DNA from: Diplonema japonicum
Lineage: Eukaryota > Euglenozoa > Diplonemea > Diplonemida > Diplonemidae
Length of the DNA stretch: 64,000 nt
Assembly: GCA_964019335.1 (NCBI GenBank)
Contig: OZ025664.1
Span: 1 to 64,000 of the forward strand
Direction: 5' to 3'
Position numbers and translations under genes: made by a program. The notes beneath the pieces were generated by a model. The model did not search any database. It saw only the letters and a program-made list of their open reading frames with translations, and was not told the origin of the DNA. Shown one piece after another: positions 18,859 to 31,997 of the stretch; position 1 is the stretch's first letter; each line of letters starts with the position of its first letter.

Positions 18859-21206
18859 TTTCCCTCTCCTGTCAGTGGTTTGTTTGCACAAAATTTAAGA
18901 CATTCAACCATAATCATTGCACCCTTTCCGCGGCAGGAAATAAAAATAAAAAAAAAAGAAAAAGCCGGAAAAAAATAAACTAAATAAATAAGTTCTCTGA
19001 GAAGAGGAGAAAGTTACCAGTGGTTGTTATTGAAGTTGGGATGAATGGGGATAAAGTATGGAATAAAAAAAAGGAGGGTGAAAAAGAGGCAATGTACACA
19101 GACCCGAAACCCTCTCTGGCAGCACGTACCGCAGACAAATGTACAGGCAGCTCTCTGCTTGACCCAGTCGCCTCGTCGGCTATAGAAACGAAGAAAGGAA
19201 CCAAAACTAAACGCAGGACCCTCGAGCAGGGTATGCACACCCCTCACTGCTCTTACAAGTCCTCTTCTTTCGCCGCAGCTCACCTCACATCTTGTGGAAC
19301 GATGCTGAGAATGGCCTCATTTCCGGTTGTCATGTGGATTTCCCCTTTTTATTTTGTTACATTTTCTCATACTAGCGTGGTTTTGCTACAACACAGACCA
19401 CATTGAAAGATCAGTTTTTTTTTCTGTCTGTAACTAAAACCGTATTTTTTTTGCCCCCCCTTCCTTTTTTCAACCACGAGGACCGAATTCTTAGACTGTT
19501 CGTGGTCAAAATCTTTTTAAAAATAAGCCTTATAAAAAAGCACACATACAAGATCCCCTGGAACACCCCCCCCCCCCCCCCCATATGTTAAGAAAGAACC
19601 CCCAACCGAGTCGGGGGCCTACATTAGAACAAATCATTCGTTTTCATTTACATTTTTCTTTTCTCATTCCCATCTTTTTTTTTTTTGGGGGGAAACACAA
19701 CGTACACGGTAACCAAATAACTTTTTTCCACCGTCGTCGCCTTAAACCTCCAACTTTTTTTCCACCGTCCACGGTAACCACAACTTTTTTTCCACTTTTT
19801 ACTGTAACCACCAACAATTTCCCTTATGCAACCACTAACTTTTTTTCCACCGTCCACGGTAACCTCCGACATTTTTATGCCTCATTGGGGTTTGGTACAA
19901 AATGTAGCGAGGGGGGCAAAACATGATGTCATAGCAAAAGAAAAGGGAAAAGGACCTTTTAAGAGAAATGGGTGACTACCCTGAAGGCTGGGACTACAAC
20001 CGGGACAGCCTTCGAGGAGTGATTGTCGAGTAATGAGGGTTCTTACAAGTTGCCGCATTTATTTTCCCCTTCTCTCTCACTTCGCTTCCTCTTTGCTGGC
20101 CTATCTGTGACTTCGACAGGGGGCTTGAGGTCATCCTTAGCATTTTCACAGGCAGGGGGGCGAGGGGTGGAGAACTACATCAGACGCCAGATGCCTCGGC
20201 TTTGGCATTAGATCGTCCTTGGAAACGCCCTTGCCAACATCCAGGAGAAATTCTTGGTGTCTTTTTCGAGCCCTGGCTGTGCCTACACGTTTTTCCCAAG
20301 TGCACACACCTCCGGAGAGTGGAAAATTTTTACAAAAAACCATTTGAGTGGAAAAAAAGTTGTAGGTTACCGTGAAGAGTGGGAAAAAAGTTGTGGGTTA
20401 CCGTAAACAGTGGTGGAAATTCTGCTTACAGACTTGAGTGGGAAAAAGTTATTTGGTTACCGTGTACGTTGTTTTTCTCTCTTTTTTTTTTTTGCTTTCT
20501 GTTCCCTAAAAAGGAATATTTCTACCCTATGCTCTCTTTTTTTTTTCCCCCTCCCCTTTTCTTTTCTCCGTTCTCTCGATCAAAATGTGATGAATGCCAC
20601 CCCCATTTTTTTTTAATTGTGTAAAAGGGCAGCGTGGTGGTGCAATTTTTATACTAATTGGACCAGCAAAAAAAGACGGGGGGGGGGGGGGGGGGGGATA
20701 CAAACTGCAATCCTTTGAATTGAACTTTTCGTACTTTTTTTCCCCCCCGATTGGTCTCATAAAACCCGTGCGAACAGCTTGATCAGGGTGTGATGAAGCG
20801 AACACAACCCGGCAGTAGAAAATCAGTGGAATAGAGTCAGTATATAGGGGAAAAGGAAGAAGAAGGGTTAGATATTCGTCTCATAAACTGTCTTTCCATT
20901 CTTTTTTTTTTCGTTCTCCCTTCTTACCGCTGTTGCAAACTTAGTCCTTTCAAGAAAGATTTCCGTAATCACCCCCCCTCCCCCCAAAGCATGATGAAGT
21001 GCGGCAAGCACACAAAACGGACTCGGAATTTGTTACTTTTTCAGGGTCCCCTGTATTCCAGGGAAAAAAGAAATAAAGAGGGTTTTCAGCACCCCCCCTT
21101 TTTTTTGGTACACATTCGGAGGGGGGCCGGGCAAAGGGGAAAGGGAAGAAAATGGCACATCTGCATCACCCTTCTGCAGCCTCTATCTCTCTGTGGTGTG
21201 GTATAA
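18859..21206. other. 2.3-kb gene-poor region with foldback repeat and homopolymers
   Basis: No credible gene was found. Besides the foldback repeat described separately, the stretch holds poly-C at about 19568-19583, poly-G at about 20680-20698 and many T and A runs. A 21-codon plus-strand frame at 19968 lies in the foldback loop and is probably chance. Confidence 0.6.
19696..20475. repeat. Foldback-type inverted repeat with internal subrepeats
   Basis: The left arm (about 19696-19875) has four units built on (A)CGGTAACC next to ACTTTTTTTCCAC. The right arm (about 20340-20475) has three units of the same sequence in inverted order (GTGGGAAAAAGTT, GGTTACCGT). The outermost units match closely: GTACACGGTAACCAAATAAC on the left and its complement on the right. 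About 460 nt lie between the arms. This is the layout of foldback transposons; no transposase is visible. Confidence 0.75.
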
Positions 21207-22917
21207 TTAATGTAACGGTCCCTGTTTCTCATACCTTTTTTTCCTTTTTGCCAAACTAATAAATTCAGGCAATCTTTCTATTGTCACACGTGTTTCACGC
21301 CCGTCGGGAACCAGATCATGGAGCTGCCCCTTGTCAGGGATGCAGAAAGTAAGATTCATCTCCTGTGTTCCGTGTGTTTTGTTGTGCTCCATACCTGCAG
21401 GTCGGTTGCGTTGATCTCATTGTTCTTCAGCATCTTCTCTATGTCTTCAATTGCAGGTAGGAAGCCCTGGTCGAAATCCAATTTATTTTTTCTAGCCCGT
21501 TCCCTTTGTCTCTCTTCTGCCACTTCACACAGCAGTTCGAGTCCTTTGTGCTCGTCCTCTTCATCAGAGCCGAATGAGGCCACACTCGGGCGCCTCACAC
21601 TCTGCACGGGTGTTAGCCTTTTGCCAGGGCTACGAGGACTGACCGTTGTGGGCTTGTTGGGGGGTGGAGGGGACGAGGTGATCGAAGATTTAGGAAGATC
21701 TGGCAGCTGGTGTTTCGAAAGACTTGCTGGGAGTGTCTTAGTGGCACCGAACTCTGAGTAATCGACTTCGAAGTCAGTCTGCTTGTTGTTCCTTCATACT
21801 CCAAACATACCTTGTTGCTGACAGGGCTGAACAAGTCGTGTTGAAAATGCGTTGGCGAGAAGCACGCTGGGTTCTCCTCCTGCTCTGGTGCGTTCCACTT
21901 GCTCAACGGCTGCACTGACAGCGTTCTCTTCATTCTCTTTGGCCCGCCTGCACCCTGTGCTTGCTGTGATGCTGCCGCAGCCGCAGTTGCGAAAGGACCC
22001 TTCTTTGGCACTACATCGTCCCACTTCTTTGCTCTGTAGTTATTCCCTTCTGCGGCCAGCTCCTTTGCAAGCTTAACAAACAGTGTGAAAGTGTCTTTCT
22101 TGACAGGTCTAGAAACACCACCTTCTACCAGATCGACTATCTTCCCCTTCATAGGTGCGCAGAAGGTGAGGTCGAGGGAGGCAAGCTCCTCTTCGGTAAA
22201 ATTAGTTGACTCGAGCTGTAGTAGGTGTTATTGCTTGTGTGTCACAAAACATACTGTTTCCACCATAGGGAAGAAGTTTCCGAGCGAGTTGGGGCTAAGG
22301 GGGGAGTTGCTGATTTCTGTAGTCAGCAAGCTTTGCTTTGAGAGTGACACGGGAAGAAGGGGCTGTCTGGTGTTGTACTCCACATCGAAGTCTTTTTTTG
22401 ACGTAACGGGGCTGAAGAGGTCGTGGCAGAAATGTGTTGGGGAATAGAGCATTGTGGGGTCCTTCAAGTCACAAACCACAGAGAGGGTACGCTTGAAGGC
22501 AGGTCTGTTGCTGGCAATCCCGCCTTTGGCGCTTGTATCCAATTCCTTTTCTTTCTCAAGTTTTTGGAGTGCAGAGGAGTCTAGTGGCACCGGCCTCTCT
22601 CCCCTTTTCTTTCCTTCGAGCTTTTTCCCAAGCCTTTCCTCCAGCTCCGACACAAGGTCTACACCCATTTCATCAGCAAGTCTCACAGCAACCGCCATTA
22701 TCGCACATAATGACTTCCCGCCACCCACTTTATCGTTCACGTCTAGCCCTCCAATCTCATCAGCCAACGCCTTCTTGAGGTTCCCCGTAGTCTGCCACTG
22801 GCGGTACCCATGCCTCTCAGACACAGACTGCAGCTCCCCTCTTATTACCTCCAAATTGGCATTTCCCCAGATCATGTTTATACAAACACTCACCCCCCCC
22901 TCCTGAGCTGTGGGCAT
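21207..22917 (-). CDS. Internally duplicated protein with degenerate MazG/dCTPase-like N-domain
   Basis: Four exons are joined by introns at 22216-22254 (39 nt), 21779-21810 (32 nt) and 21363-21394 (32 nt), giving about 535 aa. Residues 20-100 resemble all-alpha NTP pyrophosphohydrolases (YRQWQTTGNLKKALADEIGG ... VRLADEMGVDLVSELEERL). The metal-binding acidic motifs are broken: EIGG replaces ExxE and GGKSLCAIM replaces ELADVL. The rest contains two copies of a module of about 190 aa with SPTHFxHDLFSPV, then LPxSLSK, then LxLTFCxPxKG and DLVxxG. That last block faintly resembles a HECT N-lobe segment. The start may instead be ATG 22875, after a CTCAG acceptor. Function is unknown; I expect a scaffold or a non-catalytic relative of dCTPase. 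Confidence 0.75.
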
Positions 22918-23113
22918 GCTAGATATAAATGAAACTTACAAACAGAACATGAATACAAAAACCTTATACCAAAACAGTTGGAAGTAAAAAGAAAAAAGAA
23001 GAAGAAAATATCACATGGGCAAAAAAAATAAGAAACATACATCTAAAGGGGTGGATCTATTATCAGTTCTAATCCGAAAGAATGAATGAAAAGAAAAAGG
23101 GAATATAAGCTAA

Positions 23114-26100
23114 CTAAAACAATATCTCGTGTATCTGTGCCTGTGTGAGCCCTGAGGGAGTTACTTTGTCCCCTAGAAATGGCGTCAGCGAGGGCCGAAT
23201 GCGTACTGGTGAAGTCTTTCTGTCGCACGAGGAAGGTATGGGAAGAGGGTGCACTGAGACAGGGCTGCGACTTGTTATAGAGAAGCCGTGCGATGATGGT
23301 GGCAAGGGACGAGGCCTGTTCGTTTGTGTAGTGAGGTACTTGAGTGGGAGCACTGTTTTAGAGTCCAGCGACCAATCAGGGGGGCGCGCAAGGGAGAGCA
23401 TTGCCTCAAGAGACTCCTGACGGATCTGGTAACCAAATCTCGTAATTTGCTTCGCGGGCGAAATAGTGTGCAGTGTCTCCACGAGGTCTAGCGCCTCCGC
23501 AGGGGGGAGTTTCATTAAAATGTCAAACTGCGACGGGATTCTAACTCCCACAAGCCCACCGCCTGTGTGTAGTACTTCTGAGATCTGCTCGAAAGCAACA
23601 CATCTGTTAACTTTGGCGTCCATCATCATCAGGTACAGAGCTGAGTCGGACACCAACATTACCCTTGGCACGCTTAGCCTCCCAGGGGACACCCTCAGTA
23701 CTGGTGCAATGAAGTGCACTACCGCCCTCTCCCCTGCCCCGTTTACAAGCACCTTTTTAAATTTCTTCAACTCTGGCGGAAGATCTTTCATTTCGACGAG
23801 TTCAACAGGCCTGGCGGGAGTTGCAGCCACACTCTCTTCCCTCTCTCGCTCCTTCACCTCACCTGTAGACACAACATCGGTGTGATACCCGCTTGCTAGT
23901 GGTGCGAATGTACGAGGATGCCTTGCAGGGACAACATAGGGCAATACATCAGGCGGCACAGCAGACGCCAAGGGAACAGGCAGGAGGTCCTTGGGAAGAG
24001 GCTCGATAGCGGCAGGGGGTGGTGGTGGGGGCGAGGATATTCTCTTATTTTGCGCAAACACTGAAGTACTGAACCTGGACTCTTTCGGAGGAGCCAACAC
24101 AGGCCCCGCGGATGGCGGCTGCGGGGATGAGATACCACCGCCACCACTGCCTCCAATGGTTTCTTCTTTGTCTTCGGTCTCACTTGCAATTTTTGTTTCT
24201 TCGGTTTGGACACCTGCGATGTACAAACTTGTCTCCACCGGGGTGCTGCGCCTCGACATTGAAACCACGACCGGCGGAGTTTGTGGGTCAGCACATGGCT
24301 GCAGCTGCTGCTGGACCTTTTCTTCAGTATAGTGAGGAGTAGGGGCAGTAGGAGGTGTCGGTGGCAGTGGAAGACGGGGCGGCGGTGGCAATGGAAGGGT
24401 TTCTGCCTCAAGTGGAGGTGGAGGTGGAGGTGGAGGTGGAGGCAAAGTAGCTACAATTGGAGGCACAGTCGCAGGTGGCGGCGGTGGTGGGGGTGGCTCT
24501 TCATGCCCACCTTCCCCAACGGGTAACACCCTCCCTCCACTTGCGTTTCTGTACAGTCTTGCCACGACTGCAGAGAACTCTGACCCTTCTGCTTCGTCCC
24601 TACTTCTCCATCGCACTTCCTCACCGCTTTTCAAGATCAGCGTCACACAGTTATTCTAAATAAAATCTTGCTAGTCAAACATGCATACCTTGTCTGTGAC
24701 CCTTGAGATGTCCATCAGCCTAATGCGCCGCGTATCGTGGGCTGCAACCAGAAACTGTTGTTTTATATGTTGGCAAGGAACTACACTGTCATTTCATTCA
24801 CTCATAAATTTACCTAAATTCCCAAAGTTCGAAACTGCATCGGACGGGACCTCCCTTGCCTCCTATCAGATGTCAAAATTTTCTAAAAGTTTTCTCAGCC
24901 AACCTTTGCTTAATTTCTCAAGATTTTTCACAAATTCCCTCTACAGCGCCCTTGGAGCTATTTAGGATTTTGCTTAACGGGTTTTAGAGATATGGAGCGC
25001 TAATTTTACCGGAAGTAGATTCGAGAAAAACTCAAGAAGGGGAGAAAAAATGACGAACGTTGGGCTTTTTTTTCTCATTCATTTGTTGCTGTTTCACATA
25101 CTATAAGGTGTCTGCTCAGTATCAACGTTACCTCTTCCTCATGTCTCATAGTTGACGCAGTTACAAAAGTCTCGGGTGAAGCACTGCGAGATTCCACCAC
25201 GACCACCACCGTGCCTACGTAGAATATAGAGTCGACCTCCTGTGGTACCTGTGGCGAATGTGCATAGTCATCCTTCGACAACATACCCCAGTAATATCAG
25301 GAGGCAGATCTTCACGTGGCGTGCATCCCAAACCTGTTTCGGGATCCCATGTCAGTTTCATCCCCTGCGCACTGGGTCGCACGTCCTTGTGGTATGGAGT
25401 TGGCTGCGGTCCTCGGGGTCCGGCAGATGGGGTAGATGCAGTGGGTTGGTACTCATTCGGCTGGGAAACCTGCTCTGGGGCCACGGAGAGAACGGACTCC
25501 CGCCGTTTTACAGAAGCTGGTTCCGGGGCTTGGCCTGGGTCCAATTTTGTGAGGTGTTGCTTTTCAGCAATGTCAGGAAGGAACGGCGATTCCACGTACG
25601 TCAGCATGACGAGGTCGTCGCCTCGGTCCGTGCTAGGTGGGCGGAGGATGTCTAGGTGCTCACGGAGGTCAGACTCACTGCTTACTTGCGCTTGCGTTAC
25701 GCCACGGCAAAGAGTTGCAAGACACAAACGTAGCCGTGCAGCATCAGTGATCGAACTGCATCTCAAAAAGACCCCCCAAGAAGAAGGTATCCGGAACCCC
25801 ACCACTGTGGGGCTTAAGCTTGCCGTCACGATTCCAGTGATGCTAAGCAGCTCAACACATCTGTCAACGTGGCCGCTCTTTCCAATTAAGTAAAGTGCTT
25901 TATCCCCAACAAGGAGGGCCCTTTTGCTGCTTCTCTCCTTCCCCATGCCGTGGAATCCTTCTCTTTCAACACATGTCACTACTTCTATGAAGTGCAAAAG
26001 TGGGATTGCCCCTGCAGCTGCGCCAGACTTCAACTCTCTTACAAGTTGCTTGACACTGTCATGTACTTTATAAGGATTCACCACAGGCAGTTGCTCTAAA

Positions 26101-29100
26101 GCGGTAACAGTCGTAAGGTCGTTGAGTGTGTGCAGCACCTTTTTATACAATGTAAGCCACAAGTTGGAGTTCGCAAAGCAGGTCTCAGCAGTAGGATGGG
26201 CTCTCACAAGCGAAGCATAGTGGTTGCATTCTGCTTCTTGTGCTTTGATCCTTTGCTCTAGAATGGACTTCTCCGCTTGCACTTGCACTTTCAGCACTTC
26301 TACAATGCCGCTGCTTTGTGCAGCATCCTCTTTACGTTCACTTCTAAATAAAGTATCCACCCTGCTGGCAATGTCGCCACTCTTACTCACCAACGGGCTT
26401 GGGGGTGTGATCGTTCGGCGCATGCCGCCTTTCGTTGCTGGGCTTTGATAGGTTCTACGCGTTACTGATAAGGGCTGCTCTGGCACGGGTGAAGGCGGTG
26501 GCGCAGAGGCTGTAGCAGAAACAAGTGAAGTATCCCCCTGACGCAGGGATCGGTCGCTTACCGCAGCCGAGGGTCTAGTCTGCATAGGCTCATTAAACTC
26601 CATGACGACGTGCTCTTCGCTCCCACCACGGCTAGACGGTCGAGTCACACATTTATCTTCGTGTTCCATGGTCTTACTTGCAAGACTTTCAGCATGCCTG
26701 AAACGCGGAGGGGACGAAGGAGGAGGTGGAGGGCCTGCCGTTGCGGTGAACGCAGGTTGTACTAAAGGAGGCAGGTCGTACTTCAACCTCCTAGATGTGG
26801 GGTAAACGACCTCCACATTTCTGCCCATCTTTTTTGGAGGGGGATAAATTGCAGCAGAATCGCAGAAAGCCGATGCAACGAGCAAATCAGTCGGAGGACG
26901 GAGTCTGGTGCCTGAAAGTACTGGTTCAGGGTGCAGAGGTGGCGGTGGAGAGCACCTTAGGACAGGGTTAGTGTCTAGCACGCGTATCGCGGGGGGTGTA
27001 CCAGAGCAAGGTTTGCACGAGGGAGTAAAGTTGGGGATAGCATCCACAACAGGCACCCTGCAGATGGTGGTAATGACTTGTGCAAGCTGCTCCGCAGCAG
27101 CAGGACTACCGCACACAATGGCCCAGTCCCTGTCGTCGCATCGAAAACTCAAAAGGTTTCGTTCCCTTTTCCCTTTAGTGATGTGTTGCAAAGATATCCA
27201 CCACGTTGTGACCCCACTGAGCTTTGAGAGGTACATGTATTCATCTGTCACCAGCATTACTGTCTCCTGCGTGTGACCAGCTTCATCTCCGAGATCGACT
27301 TTGCCAGCCCAGAACACCAAAGGGACACCGCCTGCACTTTCTAAGAACCTTGTAAAGAACTCTGGCAAACCCCAAGACAGTCCCATGAGGTCGACCAAAG
27401 CTAGAGCAATATCTCTGTTTTCGTGTGGTGACGTGAGTATCGTGGGGATGGGTTTGAACACGCCCAATATAGCAGACCTGTACAAGAATGTAACAGGAAT
27501 GAGATGCGATTCAACAGCGACTATTGGCACGTCGCTGCAGCTTGCAACAGAGTGCACGGGTGTTGTTGAACCGCAAGCTTTTTGACAAGACGTACCGGCA
27601 AGGATATGTTCCACCGGCTTAAATAGTAGCCCAAGATCAGTATTGCTGGAGACGCCTACCCACCCATCTCCTGAGATGTAAATAGCTTTGGCATGCGGTG
27701 TAGCCACACTACAGGCGACACCCTTCCCGGGTATTGCTGTGATGGCAGTTGGCGTGACAAGAACAGCGCCTTCCACATCACCTTCTGCTTGCCTGATACG
27801 CGCCTCACCACCCCACAAGATAGCAGCAAAGCCTTCGTCACCGGTTTCGACGGAACCACAGCCAAGCACGGCCTTCAGAAATGGTGTCAATGGATAGAAA
27901 GGTTTGCAGGCTTCCTCAAAACGGCCATCCGGAACACGTATCCTGCGCTTCGGAACAGTTGGCGGGCCACTGCACAGCACTGCTAGAGGCAAGTACTCTT
28001 CTTTCGTAGATGTGCCTGGCTGGATGTGCTTGTAAAGGTGCCTGTGAAAAGCGGTGCCAGGTGGAGTGTCTGGGGATGTGTTCATTATGTCGTAGTGACC
28101 CGTCTCGGTGCAGACTCCACACCGCCCTGAAGCTACTGCCTGTGAGCATTGCTTTGCTTCTTCTGAAGATTGCATCTGTAACACCACTGGGGGCCCTTGT
28201 CCAAGACACAAACCCACCAGCGACTCTCTTTCAGAAACCCTAACCTCTTTCACCAAGTTTAGATCGATACACCTTCGTACCCGACACGGCCTGTCTATAC
28301 CCCCCTGAACTACATAGGCCGCGCAGTCCCCAATGATGAGAATTCGATGTGCCGAGCGAGACGGCCCTACATGTATGCATTTGAAAGCGGCTTTGATAAC
28401 AGGAGACCCTGCTGCGTGCAGTAATGGTTCGAGTACCGCTAGAGCTTCCGGGTGGGTGTCCACTGGGATCTTCAAGGGCGCAGAAGTGAGATATGTCGCT
28501 GGTACAGGCTGCGTGACAAGTTCGTACCTGTCGGTGGGTATCTCAGTTGCGTTGATGCCGTCGATAGGGAGGGTGTAGAGATGAGCACGCTCGAGAGACA
28601 GTGGCAACACAGCTGGGCCCAGCTCAGGTTCCTTTAGGATCGCTTGAAGTACGGCTTCCACACCATCTTGAAAGCCCAATGTCCCATTCACGGACAGTAG
28701 GTTCGCTCTTGTTTTCATTGCGTGTTCCTTCCTGTCTCTACCCTGTTCTAGCTCTTCCATAAAACGCTTCATTGCTGTGACACCATCTGCCGCTCCCTCA
28801 GCCTTCAAACCACTCGTACCTTGGTTACCAATGAGCACAGGAATGGGTTCAGGGAATGGGATCTGAACTGGACGCTCACACTCATTCACAACATCCACAT
28901 TGCTCACAGCTGTAAATGTTACTTTTCCATTGAGCGCTGTTTTTAGCATCTCGTAACTCTGAACTTTCACCTTCAAGAAGGTCATCTGATGCATTTGCAA
29001 TGCTACCCAAGTGCACCCGTCGTGAGATGGGGCAGCCAGTGCCTCGTTGATGGTAGATATTAAGTAGTTGCCAAGAACAGTGCCTGATGTGGCGCAGATC

Positions 29101-31556
29101 CACAACATTTCAGCACCTATGAAAAGGATACACTTGGTGTGCACGTCCCAGGACGGTGTAATTGTGTCCGCATAGAAGATCTCAGGCACACCACCTGCAT
29201 TCTCGCCAAGTTTTGACACAAGCACTGCTGTTTCAGGAGAGCCGCCCCTAGAAACGGGCGGGAGCGCGACCCCACTGCACGGAACGGGACACACGCATAG
29301 ATTGCCAAGGGGGGTGGACCATTGGGCGCACGTCTGGTCAGCACCGTCTGAGAACCCTGTCCAGAAAGATTCAGGTGAACCACTGAGCGCCGCCACTTGA
29401 CATGTCAAGTCACTCATTCTGGCGGCCTTACCCTTGGCAAAGCACATCTTCACTTCTTTGGGCGCGTCGAAAGGTGTCTCGTAGCCGACTAATCCGTCCC
29501 GAAGGGCTCCGCGTAGCTCTTCCGGCAGGTCGGGGTTCATCTTCACGATGTCCCTCACGATGTTGCTGGTCATGGCCAATCCGCTGCGGTACGCCTTATC
29601 CTCCAAGCTGCCAGACAATATCATTGCCCAGTCAGGCTCAGGCTCGGGAACCTTCTGCACAAACTGCTTACGAGACATTTCCGCAAGGCTCACAGCCATT
29701 TGGATCCAGGTGGTCCAGTCTTCCTCAATGGCATTCCGTTTAGTTCGTTCTGAAGCGATCATCTCTCTGGTAACCTGAGTGTCGCGCAGCTCCTTGCGGA
29801 GGCCCCCCTCGCCGAGCCTGTTCTTCATATCAGCAATGTTGACCACCATCTCCAGCCATGTGTTCCAGTTCTCCTCGAGCAGCGCCCTTGCACTAGACTC
29901 TTCAGAAATAAACATTAACACCGCCTTAGAGTCTTGCGCAAGAGGCTTGACTCCGTGGGCGGCAGGTTGCTTCGTTAAATCTCTTACGATCACTAGTCCC
30001 ATTTCATGTTCTTGCACAACTATTTCTCTCTTCTTCTCTTCTTCACTTTGGATCACTAGCAGCACATCTCGCAAGCTCCTGGCCATTCCACTCACGAACA
30101 CGCTGTCCTCCTCAGCTTCAAGGTGCTTGCGGTGTTCTATTTCTTCTTCGAAGAATATTAGCATCTGCGGAGTAGGTGCGATGAGTTCAGCTTTTTCTTC
30201 ATGCGGTTCCCTTCCCATGAAGGGCAACTCCGTAACAAAGGTTTTGCATATCTGGTGAAAAGCAAATATCTCCTCTGAAACGACTTCCGAATATCGCGCG
30301 AACTCTTCCTCCTCAAGGCGCTTTGTATCACCTGCGCTAGGGGTGGCAGGAACGATCAGATTTGCTACCTCGTTTGCAGGTGTGCGAGAGGGTAACAGTC
30401 GGGACGGGGCATGCCCAACAAATACGGGATCCAAGGGGGCAGAGAAGACACTTGTGTTAGGTGTTCTGACGCTCGTGGAAAGAAGTGGTGGAGGGGGCGC
30501 AACACGAGAAGGAATCGAAACAGCAGCCGGGGTTGTGAGTTGGACCCATGAATGTGAAGATGCAGTGGTGACGCTTTCGGCATCCGACACGCTCTCAGGG
30601 CACTCTGATACAATAGCGTCTCGCAGTTTGCGTGCCTCGCTGCTTGAAGTGCACCAGATGGTTACGGACACAGGTAAGCTTTGCATCAGCGCTGCCTGTG
30701 CACCATGCTTCATTGTGACTACCACTTCATTCGAACGTCCACCAGAAGTCACAGCAACCTCCAACAATGGCATCCTTATGCAGTCCATGTCTGCAGCACA
30801 CGACAAGTTGAGGACTTTATTTGTCACACGAACCTCACCTGTCTTCGAAGAGGCACCGGGCGTCTTCCATTTGAGGATCTTACTGTAAGCCGGGCTAAGT
30901 GCATTAAGGAAAGAAGAACGCGACGAGGCAGAGGAAGAGCGCCTCTGCAGAGCTTGTGCAGTTACCGGAATCTGCACTGGAAGGGGAGGGATGATGGTGG
31001 GGAGGTACTGTGACGAATGAGCAGACGTCAGGTTGATGCTCTGTACAGATGTGGGGGTGAGCTGGGTGAAGTGCTGCCCTGTCAGGCTTCTGAAGAGCAC
31101 GGACCCATTGAGAGAAGACGTCAGCGACACCCAATTGTCCCTCGACACAGTAGCGGAAGTGACGTTCTCCAGACAGCGAACACATTTCCCCCGCTCATTC
31201 AACATGTAAAAGACGTGTTCCTCACTCAAGAAGGCTTTGTAAGTGCCGTTTTTGCCTCTTCTCTCTACTTCGTCAGCGTACTTAACAATTGGAATACCCT
31301 TGCCATCCCACACTTCACGCGCCTTGGTGTGCAGCTCTTTGTCACCTTCCACGTATGCCACGGGCAGTTCTTCTTCGCGTTCTCCATCCATATCTATCAC
31401 ATGCTCCACAGGGTCGCCAGCCATAGCCACAATGCCTTGCCATGCATCTTTCACCTCCTGCAACACATATCGCCCTTCGCGGATCCTCTCGCCAAGCTCC
31501 CTTGCCATGTCCAGAGGGACCCGTACCTCATAGCTTATCGTGATTTCATCGTTCAT
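23114..31556 (-). CDS. Giant 2,674-aa protein with about nine PH/TH1-like repeats
   Basis: Four exons are joined by introns at 25249-25286 (38 nt), 24755-25101 (347 nt) and 24656-24688 (33 nt). The repeated unit has the look of a myosin-I TH1/PH-like domain: a basic strand reading like RVMLVSDSALYLM, then a V.RC..F..I sequence, and a helix at the end. Copies are near residues 100-165, 1068-1140, 1430-1500, 1875-1955, 2125-2195 and 2490-2560, with weaker ones between. One copy is split across exons 2, 3 and 4 and only reads through after splicing, which supports the gene model. Residues about 690-800 hold repeated W-containing helices (ENWNTWLEMVV, EDWTTWIQMAV). A poly-Pro stretch follows repeat 8. 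A membrane or cytoskeleton scaffold role is inferred from TH1 domains binding acidic lipids. Confidence 0.8.
24755..25101 (-). other. Unusually long 347-nt intron
   Basis: The donor is GTATGTG and the acceptor ACAACAG. Removing it restores a PH/TH1-like repeat in phase 0 (RHLI joined to FLVAAHDTRR). It is about ten times longer than its neighbours, AT-rich and contains stops in all frames. Confidence 0.65.
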
Positions 31557-31997
31557 TTTAATCGCATTTTTCACCCAAGTGCAGGACCTATTGGGATTAA
31601 AAAAGAAGAATTTGAATCTCAATGATGTTGCCGCAAGTGGTATTTCCATGAGTCTAAATCCTCAGTCGAAAACCACAGGAAAAGCTTCATGACCAACAAC
31701 AGTCGGCAGAACCCCCAAATCGCCACTCATCGAAATTATGGGCTTTAAATGTCTGAGAACACCGCATCAGCAACGATCTTCTAAATGATAGAGGGGTTGA
31801 TATCCCAGAACTTAGGGGTCAAGTAGCAGTCCCCCCCTTCTAAGCTTCCAAGAAAGAGCTCACCGTGCATAGGAAACGAAGGAAGAAATAAAAACACATA
31901 ACAGAAAAAAAGTAGGTTGACAATGAAAAATATTGTCCTATCTTTCGCTCTTGGAAAAGAACTAAACACATCAACAAATTCAGCTTATACTTTCCTG
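31557..31997. other. Intergenic region with acceptor for the giant TH1 gene
   Basis: On the minus strand a tract TTCTTCTTTTTT followed by AATAG at 31588-31614 fits a trans-splice acceptor. Between it and the start codon is a short upstream frame, MRLK then stop, out of phase. The rest shows no feature. Confidence 0.55.

Noticed and set aside
19968..20034. Short plus frame MGDYPEGWDYNRDSLRGV in the foldback loop
   Set aside because: Only 21 codons, no neighbours and no family; too short to support.
21207..22917. Active HECT ubiquitin ligase
   Set aside because: Only a short N-lobe-like segment is suggested in each repeat; there is no C-lobe or catalytic Cys motif.
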